From the NCBI RefSeq assembly GCF_010015445.1, contig NC_053119.1, positions 1,960,420 through 2,024,419 on the forward strand: a stretch of DNA of 64,000 nt. The letters run 5' to 3'. This document shows, one piece after another, positions 1 to 11,293 of this stretch. A program made the translations under genes and the position numbers. Below the pieces are notes generated by a model. It worked only from the letters and a program-made list of their open reading frames with translations, ran no database searches and had not been told where the DNA came from. Positions within the stretch are counted from its first letter, which is position 1, and each line of letters starts with the position of its first letter. Origin of the DNA: Perca fluviatilis. Its lineage: Eukaryota > Chordata > Actinopteri > Perciformes > Percidae.

Positions 1-1140
1 ACAAATTGTTTATGGTCATTTTTTCTGATGTTTTTGTCAGTTTTCAATGTGTTTTCCAAAGCTTTTGTAGCTTTGGTTTTTACAGGTTGAATTGTATAAT
101 TTCTGGTCCGATAGCTTCTGTTGGTCAGGAGGTTTTGGGAGATTAATGAAGTCCACGTTGGAACTTTTTTCCAACTTTTTGTGACATTCTTGTTGCCATT
201 TGATCTTTTTGAAACTTTGAAATGACAAGTCTTTACTAGAGGTTATGATTATTATTCATGACACAATTATAATGCTCTCAATGTAAAAAACAATATCTCA
301 ATGACAGTTTAATGTAATGTTAACACAGAAAGCTAAATAGTTTAGTAAGGTTGGATAATTGGGCCTCATGACATATTTATGACTTTATGTTGTCTTCGTT
401 AATGTCAATGTCATAATTTATCGAATGACAGTTAATGAAAACAGTCATGAACTCTCAAAATGACTCCGTCATGTTCATCGGTGTCATGTCATAATGACGG
501 TGTCATGTCAGCCTTATGAACACCCCTTCAAATAAACTGTTACCCAGAAAATGTTCTGTAATTTAACAGCTGCACAAAAAGTTTACATTTTTTTAAAATT
601 ATTTAAATATATATTATTCTGGAAACATTTTGTTATTAAAGTATGTTTTTATGACAGGGACTGAAGATGGAAAGTAGTTATTTTAACTAATTCTGGCATA
701 TTTACATGGTGTTTTTATACAACAATGTTCATAAATATGCATGGTCCCTATCAAATAAACCAATAAAATGCTGATACATTTGTACTTTTGGGAAGAACTG
801 TTCCATTCATCCAGAAGATAATCCACACATTAAACCATGAGGAACGTAGTTTATATAATATGGAAACAGTTTCATCAGGCAGCCAGAAAATGATTTATTA
901 TAACTGTAAAGAGGGCGGGACTTCCTGTCCTCCCATCAGTCCCAGCTCCCAGCCTGCCATGATGACATGTTCCTAAAGAGTCCAGTGAGACGGAGAGGAA
1001 GGTATTAAACTCTGTGATGAAGCATGACTAAGCTTTATTACTGACTCAGTAATCCCTCGCCTCCGTGTGGATCCACTTCAGAGTGATGGAGCACTTAGTT
1101 ATTATATGGATATTATATCACACTGACACGCTCAATACTA
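1..1140. other. AT-rich intergenic stretch, no gene seen
   Basis: No coding exon with splice sites is visible. Positions 230-545 are rich in TGTCAT/ATGACA words and resemble the end of an old dispersed repeat. The rest is unremarkable AT-rich sequence. Confidence 0.5.
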
Positions 1141-1146
1141 ATGGGG

Positions 1147-1173
1147 GAGTGTGTGTATGTGTGTGTGTGTCTC

Positions 1174-1205
<32 letters not shown>

Positions 1206-1231
1206 TGTGTGTTTCTGTGTGTGTGTGTGTC

Positions 1232-1265
<34 letters not shown>

Positions 1266-1293
1266 TGTGTATTTCTGTGTGTGTGTGTGTGTG

Positions 1294-1324
<31 letters not shown>

Positions 1325-1382
1325 TTGTGTGTTTCTGTGTGTGTGCACGTGTGTGTTTCTGTGTGTGTGCACGTGTGTGTCT
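1147..1382. repeat. Imperfect (TG)n microsatellite
   Basis: About 235 bp of GT dinucleotides interrupted by TCT, TAT and GCAC. It yields apparent open frames of Cys/Val on one strand and Thr/His on the other, which are artefacts. Confidence 0.95.
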
Positions 1383-1490
1383 CATTAGTACTGAGTTGTG
1401 TTATTTTTCATGCTTTAAACAACAACAACAACAATACTGATTGAATCTACGCCGTAGCCTGATGTGCACCTCCCAAGAAATGTAAAGCGC

Positions 1491-2595
1491 AATACTTCAT
1501 GTACCAATACTTCATGTACCAATACTTCATGTACCAATACTTCATGTACCAATACTTCATGTACCAATACTTCAAGTACCAATACTTCATGTACCAATAC
1601 TTCATGTACCAATACTTCATGTACCAATACTTCAAGTACCAATACTTCATGTACCAATACTTCATGTACCAATACTTCATGTACCAATACTTCAAGTACC
1701 AATACTTCAAGTACCAATACTCTGTACCTCATGTACCAATACTTCCATATACCAATACTTCATGTACCAATACTTGGTACCAATACTTCATGTACCAATA
1801 CTTCATGTACCAATACTTCAAGTACCAATACTTCATGTACCAATACTTGTACCAATACTTCATGTACCAATACTTCAAGTACCAATACTTCATATAATTA
1901 ATACTTCATGTACCAATACTTCATGTACCAATACTTCGGTACCAATACTTCATGTACCAATACTTCATGTACCAATACTTCATGTACCAATACTTGGTAC
2001 CAATACTCAAGTACCAATACTTCATGTACCAATACTTCATGTACCAATACTCGGTACCAATACTTCATGTACCAATACTTCATATACTAATACTTCATGT
2101 AAATAATACTTCAAGTACCAATACTTCATGTACCAATACTTCATGTACCAATACTTCATGTACCAATACTTCAAGTACCAATACTTCATGTACCAATACT
2201 TCATGTACCAATACTTCATGTACCAATACTTCATGTACCAATACTTCATGTACCAATACTTCATGTACCAATACTTCATGTACCAATACTTCAAGTACCA
2301 ATACTTCATGTACCAATACTTCATGTACCAATACTTCATGTACCAATACTTCAAGTACCAATACTTCATGTACCAATACTTCATGTACCAATACTGCATG
2401 TACCAATACTGCATGTACCAATACTTCATGTACCAATACTGCATGTACCAATACTGCATGTACCAATACTGCATGTACCAATACTGCATGTACCAATACT
2501 TCATGTACCAATACTGCATGTACCAATACTGCATGTACCAATACTGCATGTACCAATACTGCATGTACCAATACTGCATGTACCAATACTGCATG
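1491..2595. repeat. 15-bp minisatellite, about 74 copies
   Basis: The unit is TACCAATACTTCATG. The array runs about 1.1 kb with a few shortened units near 1720-2110. Variants are grouped: CAAG replaces CATG in scattered units, and from about 2392 many units carry CTGCATG, showing local homogenisation. Because 15 is a multiple of 3, all frames on both strands stay open over long stretches, so the long open frames here are not genes. Confidence 0.97.
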
Positions 2596-2599
2596 ATCA

Positions 2600-3330
2600 G
2601 GGCCCAATGGAACCAACTCTCAGCAACAGATGTTCTTAAATTCTATCTTTAAATCTTCAGTAATTAAAAATTGACTTTAAAAGTCCAAAAAATGCATTAA
2701 AAAATGTCTGAAAAAAGCGTTAAAACAGTCCCAAAATAAACAGAAGCAGGATTCTGCAGAAATATTCGAATATTGGAATTCTTTTTTTTTTTTTTACTCC
2801 AAATGTTAACACAAACTTCTGCAGATTATTATTCTGAAAGATGTCTTAATTATTCAATCATTTATTTCATTGTATTAATGTTTAAAATGTTTATTGTCTT
2901 TTTATATTTGTATCTACAGTTATTGGCTTAAATTTAATCTCCAATAGTTGAACTGTCCTCTCATCAGTCAGCAGTCAAACCCGTTGAGCTGAAGGTCGGT
3001 CTGATCAGACCCATTGTCTAAAAGTTTTTATATATCAGAAATTTTTGTTTTCTTTCAACCAACTTTTCAGTTCACTACTTTCATTGAATTTGAGGGTTCA
3101 ATTTGATAGCATTTGAAGAAAAATAATAAAAGAATGTTGAAAAAAGTCACAAAAATGCCAGAAAGAGCTTCAAATTTTTTTTTTTTTTTTTTAAAACTTG
3201 ACAAAAACATCGGAAAAAGTGACAAATATGTCAAAATTTGAACCCTGAAAAACAAAAAGTTGCCTGGTCGACTGGAAGACAACAGGAGGATTAACACCAC
3301 ACCTGTACCTGTCTAACTGGGATAGGATTA
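2600..3330. other. AT-rich intergenic stretch with an old MITE-like remnant
   Basis: No gene is seen. Positions about 3030-3300 share wording (AAAAGTGACAAA tracts, a GGAAGACAACAGGAGGATTA end) with the TTAACCC...GGGTTAA element family described elsewhere in the window. The left end is not recognisable. Confidence 0.4.
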
Positions 3331-3369
3331 GGACTCTCAGACTCCTGTTGCTGCTGTAGGTAATGAAAT

Positions 3370-3800
3370 GCCTCGCTCACATTAACATATTAATTGAGAT
3401 TTCCCAGCGACCCTGTTTTTGGCATCTGGATGCATTCATCCGAGTCTTTGAGAGGAATCGTAATGAGAGAAACTTTTGTGCTCTCGGTGTCTTGGCGGAC
3501 GCCGCGGTTTGTGTAATCTGCCCTCTCATTCACACCGCCGCTGTCTGATTGTTCGAGGAATGAAAAAGCCATTTTGGATCGGGCGGCACTCTGAAAGGAG
3601 CCGCATGTTCGGCGCGCGGCCCCTCGGTGTCGGGGTCAGCGGAGGTCAAAGGAATTATGATTACGCTGGAGCCTCGCCGCTGGTACTCCCCCGCTGACCC
3701 CGACATAAAGAGGCTGATGATGGGACTCCGTGGCTCGGCGGGACGAACACGAGCGGTTTGTTAAGAGGCGAGAATCGCCGTTGTTCAGTTCAGGAGGTTC
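3370..3800. promoter_or_regulatory. Candidate conserved noncoding block with a perfect 15-bp inverted repeat
   Basis: This is unique, mixed-composition DNA with no convincing exon, unlike the AT-rich or repetitive flanks. The arm TGTCGGGGTCAGCGG (3628-3642) is exactly complementary to CCGCTGACCCCGACA (3691-3705). The 48-nt loop holds AGGTCAAAGG, a nuclear-receptor-like half-site arrangement, and a GATTA homeodomain core. The setting, upstream of an Iroquois gene, makes a cis-regulatory element plausible. Conservation could not be tested. Confidence 0.3.
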
Positions 3801-4139
3801 ATCTCGACTAGATGGAGGTCGGCGCTTTGATTTCTTTATTTCGTTTTCAGAGAGCTTCTCTGACTCCTGATGAAATGTGGTTTAAAACATGTTTCACCGC
3901 TGAGACTCAGTGAGCACAAGGACACATGAAGAGCTGCAACTAACTCTTGCTTTTATCGTAGCTTATTTCCTTTATTTTTAGGAGTTGTTTGGTCTCTAAA
4001 ATGGTGAAAAATGTGGATCAGTATTTTCCCAAGATGATGACAATATTCAGTTTCCCTGTCCAAGACGAGAGAAGAAACTAGAAAATATTCACATTTAACA
4101 AGCCAACATCACACAAGTTTGCCTGAAATTTCCAGCGGT

Positions 4140-4479
4140 ACCGGAACAATCCCGGAAAATGAAATGGTGTGTGTGTGTGTGTGTGTGTGTATCTGTGTGT
4201 GTGTGTTCTTGTTTAACTATATTCATGGGGTCCAAAAACTGTGAGTCCAGTATACTTGTGGGGTCCCGACAGCTTTGTGGGGCCAAAATGCTGGACCCCA
4301 CAAGTTTAAAGGGCTGTTTGAGAGTTAAGACTTAGGGTGAGGGTAATGGCAAGGGTTAAGGTTAGGCATTTAGTAGTGATGGTTAAGGTTAGGCATTTAG
4401 TTGTGATGGTTAAGGTTAGGGTAAGGGGCTAGGGAATGCATTATGTCAATGACGGGTCCCCACAAAGACAGTGCCACAA

Positions 4480-4527
<48 letters not shown>

Positions 4528-4530
4528 ATA
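4140..4530. repeat. Dispersed repeat with flanking (TG)n, copy 1
   Basis: A TG microsatellite at each end (about 4168-4207 and 4482-4525) brackets a segment with GTGGGGCCAAAATGCTGGAC, repeated GGTTAAGGTTAGGCATTTAG words, and TGTCAATGACGGGTCCCCAC near the right end. The same order recurs at about 46515-46982, so this is a dispersed element and not a telomere remnant, despite the TTAGGG-like words. Confidence 0.85.
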
Positions 4531-4551
4531 TAGACTAGTCTTTTGACTCAC

Positions 4552-4692
4552 GGTCCTGGAGGCAGCAGGCTCGCTGGTCAGAGAGAAGGAGTCGCTCCTG
4601 AGAGACAGCAGGTCGGAGCAGGCCATGTCTCCTCCGTCACTGCTGCAGCTCGGAGGGGGGGCCGCCAGGGCCGCCGAGGTCTGCCGCAGAGA
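4552..4692 (-). CDS. Probable internal coding exon of an unidentified gene
   Basis: Read on the minus strand, the segment is preceded by a pyrimidine-rich acceptor ending GTGTTTGCAG and followed by a consensus donor GTGAGT. The 141 nt form 47 codons with no stop and symmetrical phase 0. The peptide begins SLRQTSAAL and contains SDLLSLRSDSFSLTSEP, a Ser-rich low-complexity composition like an intracellular regulatory linker. I do not recognise the family, and no partner exon with matching phase was identified with confidence. If real, the gene runs leftward and most of it lies outside the window or in short exons not seen. Confidence 0.5.
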
Positions 4693-5181
4693 CTGCAAAC
4701 ACATGGGGAAAACAGATCACTGGAACATTTATACATAACCATGGACAAGAAAGGAGAAGACAGAGAGGGAGAGGGAGAGAGAAAAAAAATAGCAAACCAA
4801 AGAAACTCAGAACAAATGACAGGAAACAGGAAGCAGGCATCAACATGCAGGGAGTAAATGAACCAAATCCAACCTGAAAACCACATTTCTAACATGGAAA
4901 CACACCTTCAGCCTGATTCTGTTCCCATCATTTACACTAAAGCTGCAGAAATGAACACACCTGTCCTTCCTGCACACGCACACACACTCCCAATCACACA
5001 TCACTTCCAATCTTCACTCGTGTCTCTCTAACAGCAGGATTAGCATAAGAGAGAATGTTTACAACTCTAAAATGTCCGCCTGAGTCGGCCTGTTGACTAC
5101 AATTAGGCCTCAGCAGCAGTTTAATATCTCCGAGCGGGGACTGTCCTTTAGCTGTTGAGGACCAGAGTCCCATGAGAGCTC

Positions 5182-6132
<951 letters not shown>

Positions 6133-6739
6133 CAGGGGTCTCATTTATAAAACTGTGCATAGGATCCTTACTAAAAGTGTTTGTACGCCAAAAAGCCAAA
6201 GCTGATCAGTATGTTAATGACCCTGGCAGTTCTTCTTTTGTTACACTGAATCATGATGACTGGTGGGGAAAAAGCAAAAAACTCTTGGGAATTGCTGCAA
6301 ATTGAATTATAATTTTGGCCTGTTCTCACACAGTGTATAAACCTGATCTATAGACTACAGTTATTAATAATACTGTCCAAAATGGCAGGCATTACGGCAC
6401 TCTGGGACAGCTTACAGAAGTGCGTACGTACGGTTTTATAAATCGGATTTTTTTTGGCATACGCCATTTATGGCTTTAGGGTGTACGTTCACTTTTTTTG
6501 TAAGATTATTTTTTCTGACATTTCCACCTTTAATGTATAGGACAGCTAGATATGAAAGAGGAGAGAGAGGGGGAAGACAGGGAGGAAATTGTCACAGGTC
6601 GGACTTGAACCCTGGGCCTTCTGCGTCGAGGCATAAACCTCTATATATGTGCGCCTGCTCTACCAACTGAGCTAAGCCAGCCATAGTATGTACACTTTTA
6701 GTAAGGATCCTACGCACAGTTCTATAAATGAGACCCCTG
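6133..6739. mobile_element. Nonautonomous DNA transposon with about 50-bp terminal inverted repeats
   Basis: The left end starts CAGGGGTCTCATTTATAAA and the right end is its complement (TTTATAGAAC variant, ending GAGACCCCTG). Matching continues inward through the TGCGTAGGATCC / GGATCCTTACTAAAAGTG words. The CAGGGG terminus is hAT-like, but no 8-bp target duplication was found, so the superfamily is uncertain. A tRNA-derived SINE is nested near its right end. Confidence 0.75.
6498..6688 (-). mobile_element. tRNA-derived SINE nested in a DNA transposon
   Basis: On the minus strand the head reads GGCTGGCTTAGCTCAGTTGG, followed by TAGAGCAGGCGC and later GGGTTCAAGTCCGACC. These are RNA polymerase III A-box and B-box arrangements of a tRNA-like promoter. 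The body (TTTCCTCCCTGTCTTCCCCC region, minus strand) and an A/T-rich tail follow. The same head, ACATATATAGAGGTT word included, occurs on the plus strand at 23042. It is not a functional tRNA gene because the cloverleaf is degraded. Confidence 0.75.
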
Positions 6740-7080
6740 ACAAGCTTTAGTTTGCACTGAATTAACGTGTGAAATGGTTTTCTCCTTGTAGCTGAGCTGT
6801 GTTTCCCGTTATATGAATGAAATGAAATATTTGATATCCTATTCTTATAACAATTGCTCCGCATCATGTAAGAGGAGGGGTGATGTTCTGCTTGTTTTTT
6901 ATTCATAGCATGGTGACAGAAGGTTATCTGACACACTGCAGCTTTTCTATAAAAATATATGTTTGTCTTCATGTTGACGTGAATGAAAATTATGTTTTTT
7001 CTTCACGTTTTGTCACTCAAACAGAATTACGTAACCGGAGCTGCGTGAGGATTTTAATTACCAATCACATCTTTGAGTGA
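6740..7080. other. Intergenic stretch, no gene seen
   Basis: AT-rich unique sequence without supported features. Confidence 0.45.
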
Positions 7081-7330
7081 TGAGTGAGAGAAGAACTAAA
7101 AGCACTGTGTTTGATGTTTAATAAGCAGGTCGTCCCCGCTGCTCGCACGGCGAGGACACGCGGCTATCATCAGTGTAACGTGACGTGGAGCGGCTTTAAT
7201 TGGAGCTGCTGACTGTCACACGGGACGCGGCGTTAAAGCGTGCTGACGGGAGAGTTGGCAGTGAGCTGTGATGTTTAAGAAGGAAGCAATTAACAGTCAG
7301 AAGAGTTTACATGTGTGGTATTGTCAACGA
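7081..7330. promoter_or_regulatory. Candidate conserved noncoding block
   Basis: GC-balanced unique sequence with several TAAT/ATTA cores (CTTTAATTGG, GCAATTAACAG) and CG-containing words, standing out from the AT-rich flanks, with no exon signals. I infer possible enhancer function from composition and from its place in an Iroquois locus only. Confidence 0.2.
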
Positions 7331-7539
7331 AGAGCTTCACTTTAAAAAGACTTCTTTAATGGAGGATTTGAAGAACATGTTCAGGCGATTGGGACACTTT
7401 TCTCTTTCACGCAGTTGTCTTTGACTCTCGATTTATCCCAAAAATTTCCCGCGGCAGCACAGATCTGCAGGTTAACCCGACACAGCGAGACACAGAGACA
7501 CCAGTGAAGAAGAAACCCAAATTATGTCACGATTTTGAT

Positions 7540-8120
7540 TTTAAATCAAAATATCGATCAAAATGTGCTTTCAATTTGGCTTATTAAAAACTTTCTAAAC
7601 TTTCTAAACTTGAATGAAGCTAAAAGTGAGTGTATCATCTTCAGTACTTCATGCATGCCAAACGGTCCAGCTTTGAGTTTGGGAGCTCTTCATAACTTAA
7701 GCAAACTGTCAAAAATTTGGGGATTAGCAATATTGATTGCAACATGAAATTTGACAAGCAGATCAGCAATGTTGTTAAAATGAGCTTTTTCCAGCTTCAT
7801 CTCCTGGCTAAAGTTAAGCCCTTCCTTAACAGGCATGATCTAGAAAAGGCGATTCATGCTCTCATTAGTTCAAGGTTGGATTACTGTAATGCTCTTTATG
7901 TTGGTCCAGACCTCCAGCTCACGTCTTCAACTTGTGCAAAATGCTGCTGCTCACCTTTTAACAAATACATCTAGACGTGTCCACGTCACTCCTGTTCTCT
8001 ACACCCTACATTGGCTTCCTGTGTGTTTTAGAATTGATTTTAAGATTTTATTGTTTGTTCTACATACGGCTACGTTTATGTCTGGTGTCTTTAATTACTA
8101 CATCGTTTCCAAACCCTAAA
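7540..8120 (+). pseudogene. LINE reverse-transcriptase C-terminal remnant (L2/Maui-like)
   Basis: Fragments in shifting frames match the end of a non-LTR retrotransposon ORF2: NEAKSECIIFS, then MKFDKQISNVVK, KAIHALISSRLDYCNALYVG, RLQLVQNAAAHLLT and LYTLHWLPVCFRIDFKILL. These are the conserved blocks after the catalytic domain in L2-like elements. At least two frameshifts are needed to join them, so the copy is dead and 5' truncated. It lies alone, with no endonuclease domain. Confidence 0.85.
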
Positions 8121-8444
8121 ACTTTAACATTTGGAAACAGTTTGGGTTTGATAATAATCCTAAACTGCAGTTTGCTTTGTAGTCTGGATGAGCACAAACG
8201 GAGACCTTTGGAAACGAAGATGATGACGCCAGCATCGGCCTCCTGATTGGGTCTTATCAGTTATGACGTATCCCCTTCCCTGATTCGTCATACTTCTATC
8301 ATGTGACCCTTTCCCAGAAAAAAACAAAACAAGCTACAACATCCCGGAATGACGATCAACTAACCCCCGTTGTCTGTACTGCAACTAAGCCACTAGCACC
8401 AATCGGGTGGAGGATACATGCTGCGTCCTGTTTAGTATACGTGA

Positions 8445-8480
8445 ATCCTCTCTCTCTCGCTCTCTCTTTCCTCCCTCTCT

Positions 8481-8522
<42 letters not shown>

Positions 8523-8847
8523 CTCTCTGTCCTCTCTCTGTCTCTCTCTCTCCTCTCTCTCCCTCCTCTCCCCCTCTCTCTTTTTCCTCCCTCTCTCCCA
8601 TCTCTATCCACTCTCTCCTCTCTCTCTCCTGTCTCTCCCTCAATCTCTCCCTCTCCTTTCTCTCTCTCTCCTCCTCTCTCTCTCTCTATACCTTTCTCCC
8701 TCTCTCTCTTTCCTCCCTCTCTCCCATCTCTATCCACTCTCTCCTCTCTCTCCTGTCTCTCCCTCAATCTCTCCCTCTCCTTTCTCTCTCTCTCCTCCTC
8801 TCTCTATACCTTTCTCCCTCTCTCTCTTTCCTCCCTCTCTTCCATCT

Positions 8848-8897
<50 letters not shown>

Positions 8898-8935
8898 CCA
8901 TCTTCCCCCTCTCTCTCCCCTCTCTCTCTCACCCC
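8445..8935. repeat. (TC)n-rich low-complexity tract with internal duplication
   Basis: About 490 bp of CT/CCCT words. A larger unit of about 130 bp containing CCATCTCTATCCACTCTC is duplicated (about 8595 and 8725), so the tract grew by block duplication as well as slippage. Apparent Ser/Leu-rich and Arg/Glu-rich frames are artefacts. Confidence 0.93.
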
Positions 8936-8939
8936 TCCC

Positions 8940-9260
8940 AGCGGAGAGCGTATCCTCCAGTGAGCGCTCCGGCCTGTAAATTGTTTATCAGACTCTAATG
9001 CAGGAGCCTAATCCTATTTGCATTCATATTAGTTTGCCGTATCGCCTTCTGATTTGAATTCTTCTGAGGGGTAAATAACTTCATGCATGATATCGGTATC
9101 TTCATAATTCACATCAGTAAAGTCAATTTGGTTTAAGTGCTCCTGCGGAGACGCTCAGAGGAAACTTATTTGGATCGCTGAGCATGAACACGTGACGGCC
9201 GTAATGGAGTCCGTCAGAGAAACGCTGATAGAAAAGAGAGATGCAGAAGGTCCAAGCTGC
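8940..9260. promoter_or_regulatory. Candidate conserved noncoding block with an octamer-like site
   Basis: Unique, non-repetitive DNA contains CCTATTTGCATTCATATTAG, which holds an exact octamer ATTTGCAT (POU-factor type) next to a CATATTA homeodomain-like word. There are no exon signals. Enhancer function is inference. Confidence 0.25.
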
Positions 9261-9543
9261 CTCGCTGTGTCTCAATAATAATGACTTTATTATAGTCTGT
9301 TTGGTTTGTTTTGTTGCATTTTCTGTTGCCGCTGCTGGCTGCAGCAAACTAAAGTCAACAGTCTTGATCCTGATTGGTTCACACAGTCCGTCCACCTCAG
9401 ATATCACATTAATAAACACCATCACACAGTAAATGTCTGACTGTGTTGCAGCTGCTTGAGGTTTAACTCATCAGTGCGATGATGCAGGATAAGTCAAGTT
9501 AATAATAGACCAAATCACTGTGACGTCATCCTGACGTGTAACC

Positions 9544-9635
9544 GAGACTTTGAGGGGTCGAGACCGAGACTTTGAGGGGTCGAGACCAAGACTTTGAAGG
9601 GTCGAGACCGAGACTTTGAAGGGTCGAGACCGAGA
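9544..9635. repeat. 22-bp tandem repeat, about 4 copies
   Basis: The unit includes GAGACTTTGAGGGGTCGAGA with GAGG/GAAGG variants. Confidence 0.9.
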
Positions 9636-10003
9636 CAAGACCAAGACCAGACCAGTGCCAGACAGCCAGAGCTTCTTCTCCTGTCTCCCGCATTCACATT
9701 TCAAATTAGAAACGAGTCAAGTAATGGGTTGCATTTGAAGCAGGAAGTTTTACATCCAAGGGGCGTTCGGTATTTATGGAATGGACCACTGGAGGAAAAT
9801 AGGGGAGGGTCGTGTCTTTTTATTCTTTGTTGAGGGGAGGGTCACCCAACATTTTTTTTGTCTACTTTTGTATTCATGAAAACTTGTCTGACACATATTT
9901 TTTCATGTAGCTCTCAGTCTCGACCCTCCTTCCCTACCCGATGGGTCTGACCCATGAGTGTGCTGGGGGGCAGGGGGAGGTATTTGTTTGGGTTAGTCGC
10001 CAG

Positions 10004-10989
10004 AGGCCTATACTACGAAGCAGGATTTGGCATTAACGAGCTAACTTAAGGTTCAACCCAGGATTTTCTGTACCACGACGGTGGATTAGTTGTTACCGGG
10101 TTCAATCGCCATGGTAACTTATGCTGAACACCTAACCTGGTCGGGAGCAGGTCAAGTTGGAGATCAGAGATCAACGGGTGTTAAAGCACCACCTACTGAC
10201 CAATCAATACTCGATTGATAACGGCGTCACCGTTTTTTAGAAGATCAGGCGCAGCTCGGTGCACAGAGAGAGAACGAGAGGGAGAGAGAGAGGGGGCGAG
10301 AGGGGTGCGCTCATTAAAGTTAGAACATTTAGAGACCGACAACCATGTTAACATTCCCTGATGGGTATTTTTATGAAATATATAGATTTTAATGGGAGGG
10401 AATTACATATCGGCTCGGCTTCTTGAGCCGTGTGTCGCCAATGTGCACATCGTTTGAATTATGTTTTAATATTTTTATTTGCTCTCATGATCGCTGCCCA
10501 CTGCCAAGGTTGCAACTGAAATAAAAGGCTAAAGCAACAGCAGTTTATGGAAAGCACAAGTGTAATTATGGTCAGATCTTGGTCCTGACTGATGAGGAAG
10601 TGATATTGATAAGAGTTGTGATTTACGCATCTACAGCGTCATCTATTTTTTTTGCCAGCTTTCCTTCCTGTTTTAGGAAGCAGCTCCTGTATTGTGTTTT
10701 CCCTGTAAAACCGTGTCTGTGTTCTTCAGATTTATGTAAAATTATAATTTGCTCTTTTTATATATAACATGCGGCTCTGGTAGATGTTTGCGATTGGTCG
10801 TGCTGTGCAAACCCCGCCTCTTTTATGTGAACGCGCGCACCACTGGATTGGGAAACCCTGAGTTGACTGAACTAGTTGATAACCAGCGTCGTGACACCGC
10901 TTATGCTGGACTGCGGTTGTTAGGTTAGGTGAAGCCGGGGAACTGAAAGAAATCCAGGCCATGTTGATCTTGCTTCGTAGTACAGGCCT
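10004..10989. mobile_element. Nonautonomous DNA transposon with 19-bp terminal inverted repeats and 3-bp target duplication
   Basis: The left terminus AGGCCTATACTACGAAGCA and the complement of the right terminus AGGCCTGTACTACGAAGCA agree at 18 of 19 positions. CAG flanks both sides (10001-10003 and 10990-10992). A 3-bp duplication and this terminus recall PIF/Harbinger or ISL2EU-type fish elements, but no transposase is readable inside, so the superfamily is an inference. Confidence 0.75.
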
Positions 10990-11293
10990 CAGGAAGGCAC
11001 CATTGGAGGCAAAAAACATGATCGAGTGCAGTGGGAGCACTGCCCCCCTGGTGGCTGAAACGGGTAATTGCATTGTTTAAAAAGAATTTGTGGAATAATT
11101 ATGTCTGGCATGACCAGATATTTTATATTTTAAATAACACAAAACTAAATGGTGGTAGGTAATACAACTGATTTCTTAAACTGCTTTAGTTAAAAAAAAT
11201 ATTACCTGGCTGACGATGGGAGCAGCAGGACGCAAAAAAAGGAAAATTACAATGGTACAATGTGATTTAAAATCTGCTTTAAAAATAAACATA

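Noticed and set aside
1464..2652. Several open frames of 100-210 codons on both strands
   Set aside because: All are translations of the 15-bp minisatellite.
4320..4440. Telomere-like TTAGGG/GGTTAAGG words
   Set aside because: They belong to a dispersed repeat seen again at 46515-46982, not an interstitial telomere.
6592..6690. tRNA gene
   Set aside because: A and B boxes are present but the acceptor stem does not pair and a SINE body follows.
8303..8998. 231-codon Ser/Leu-rich frame
   Set aside because: Translation of a (TC)n tract.
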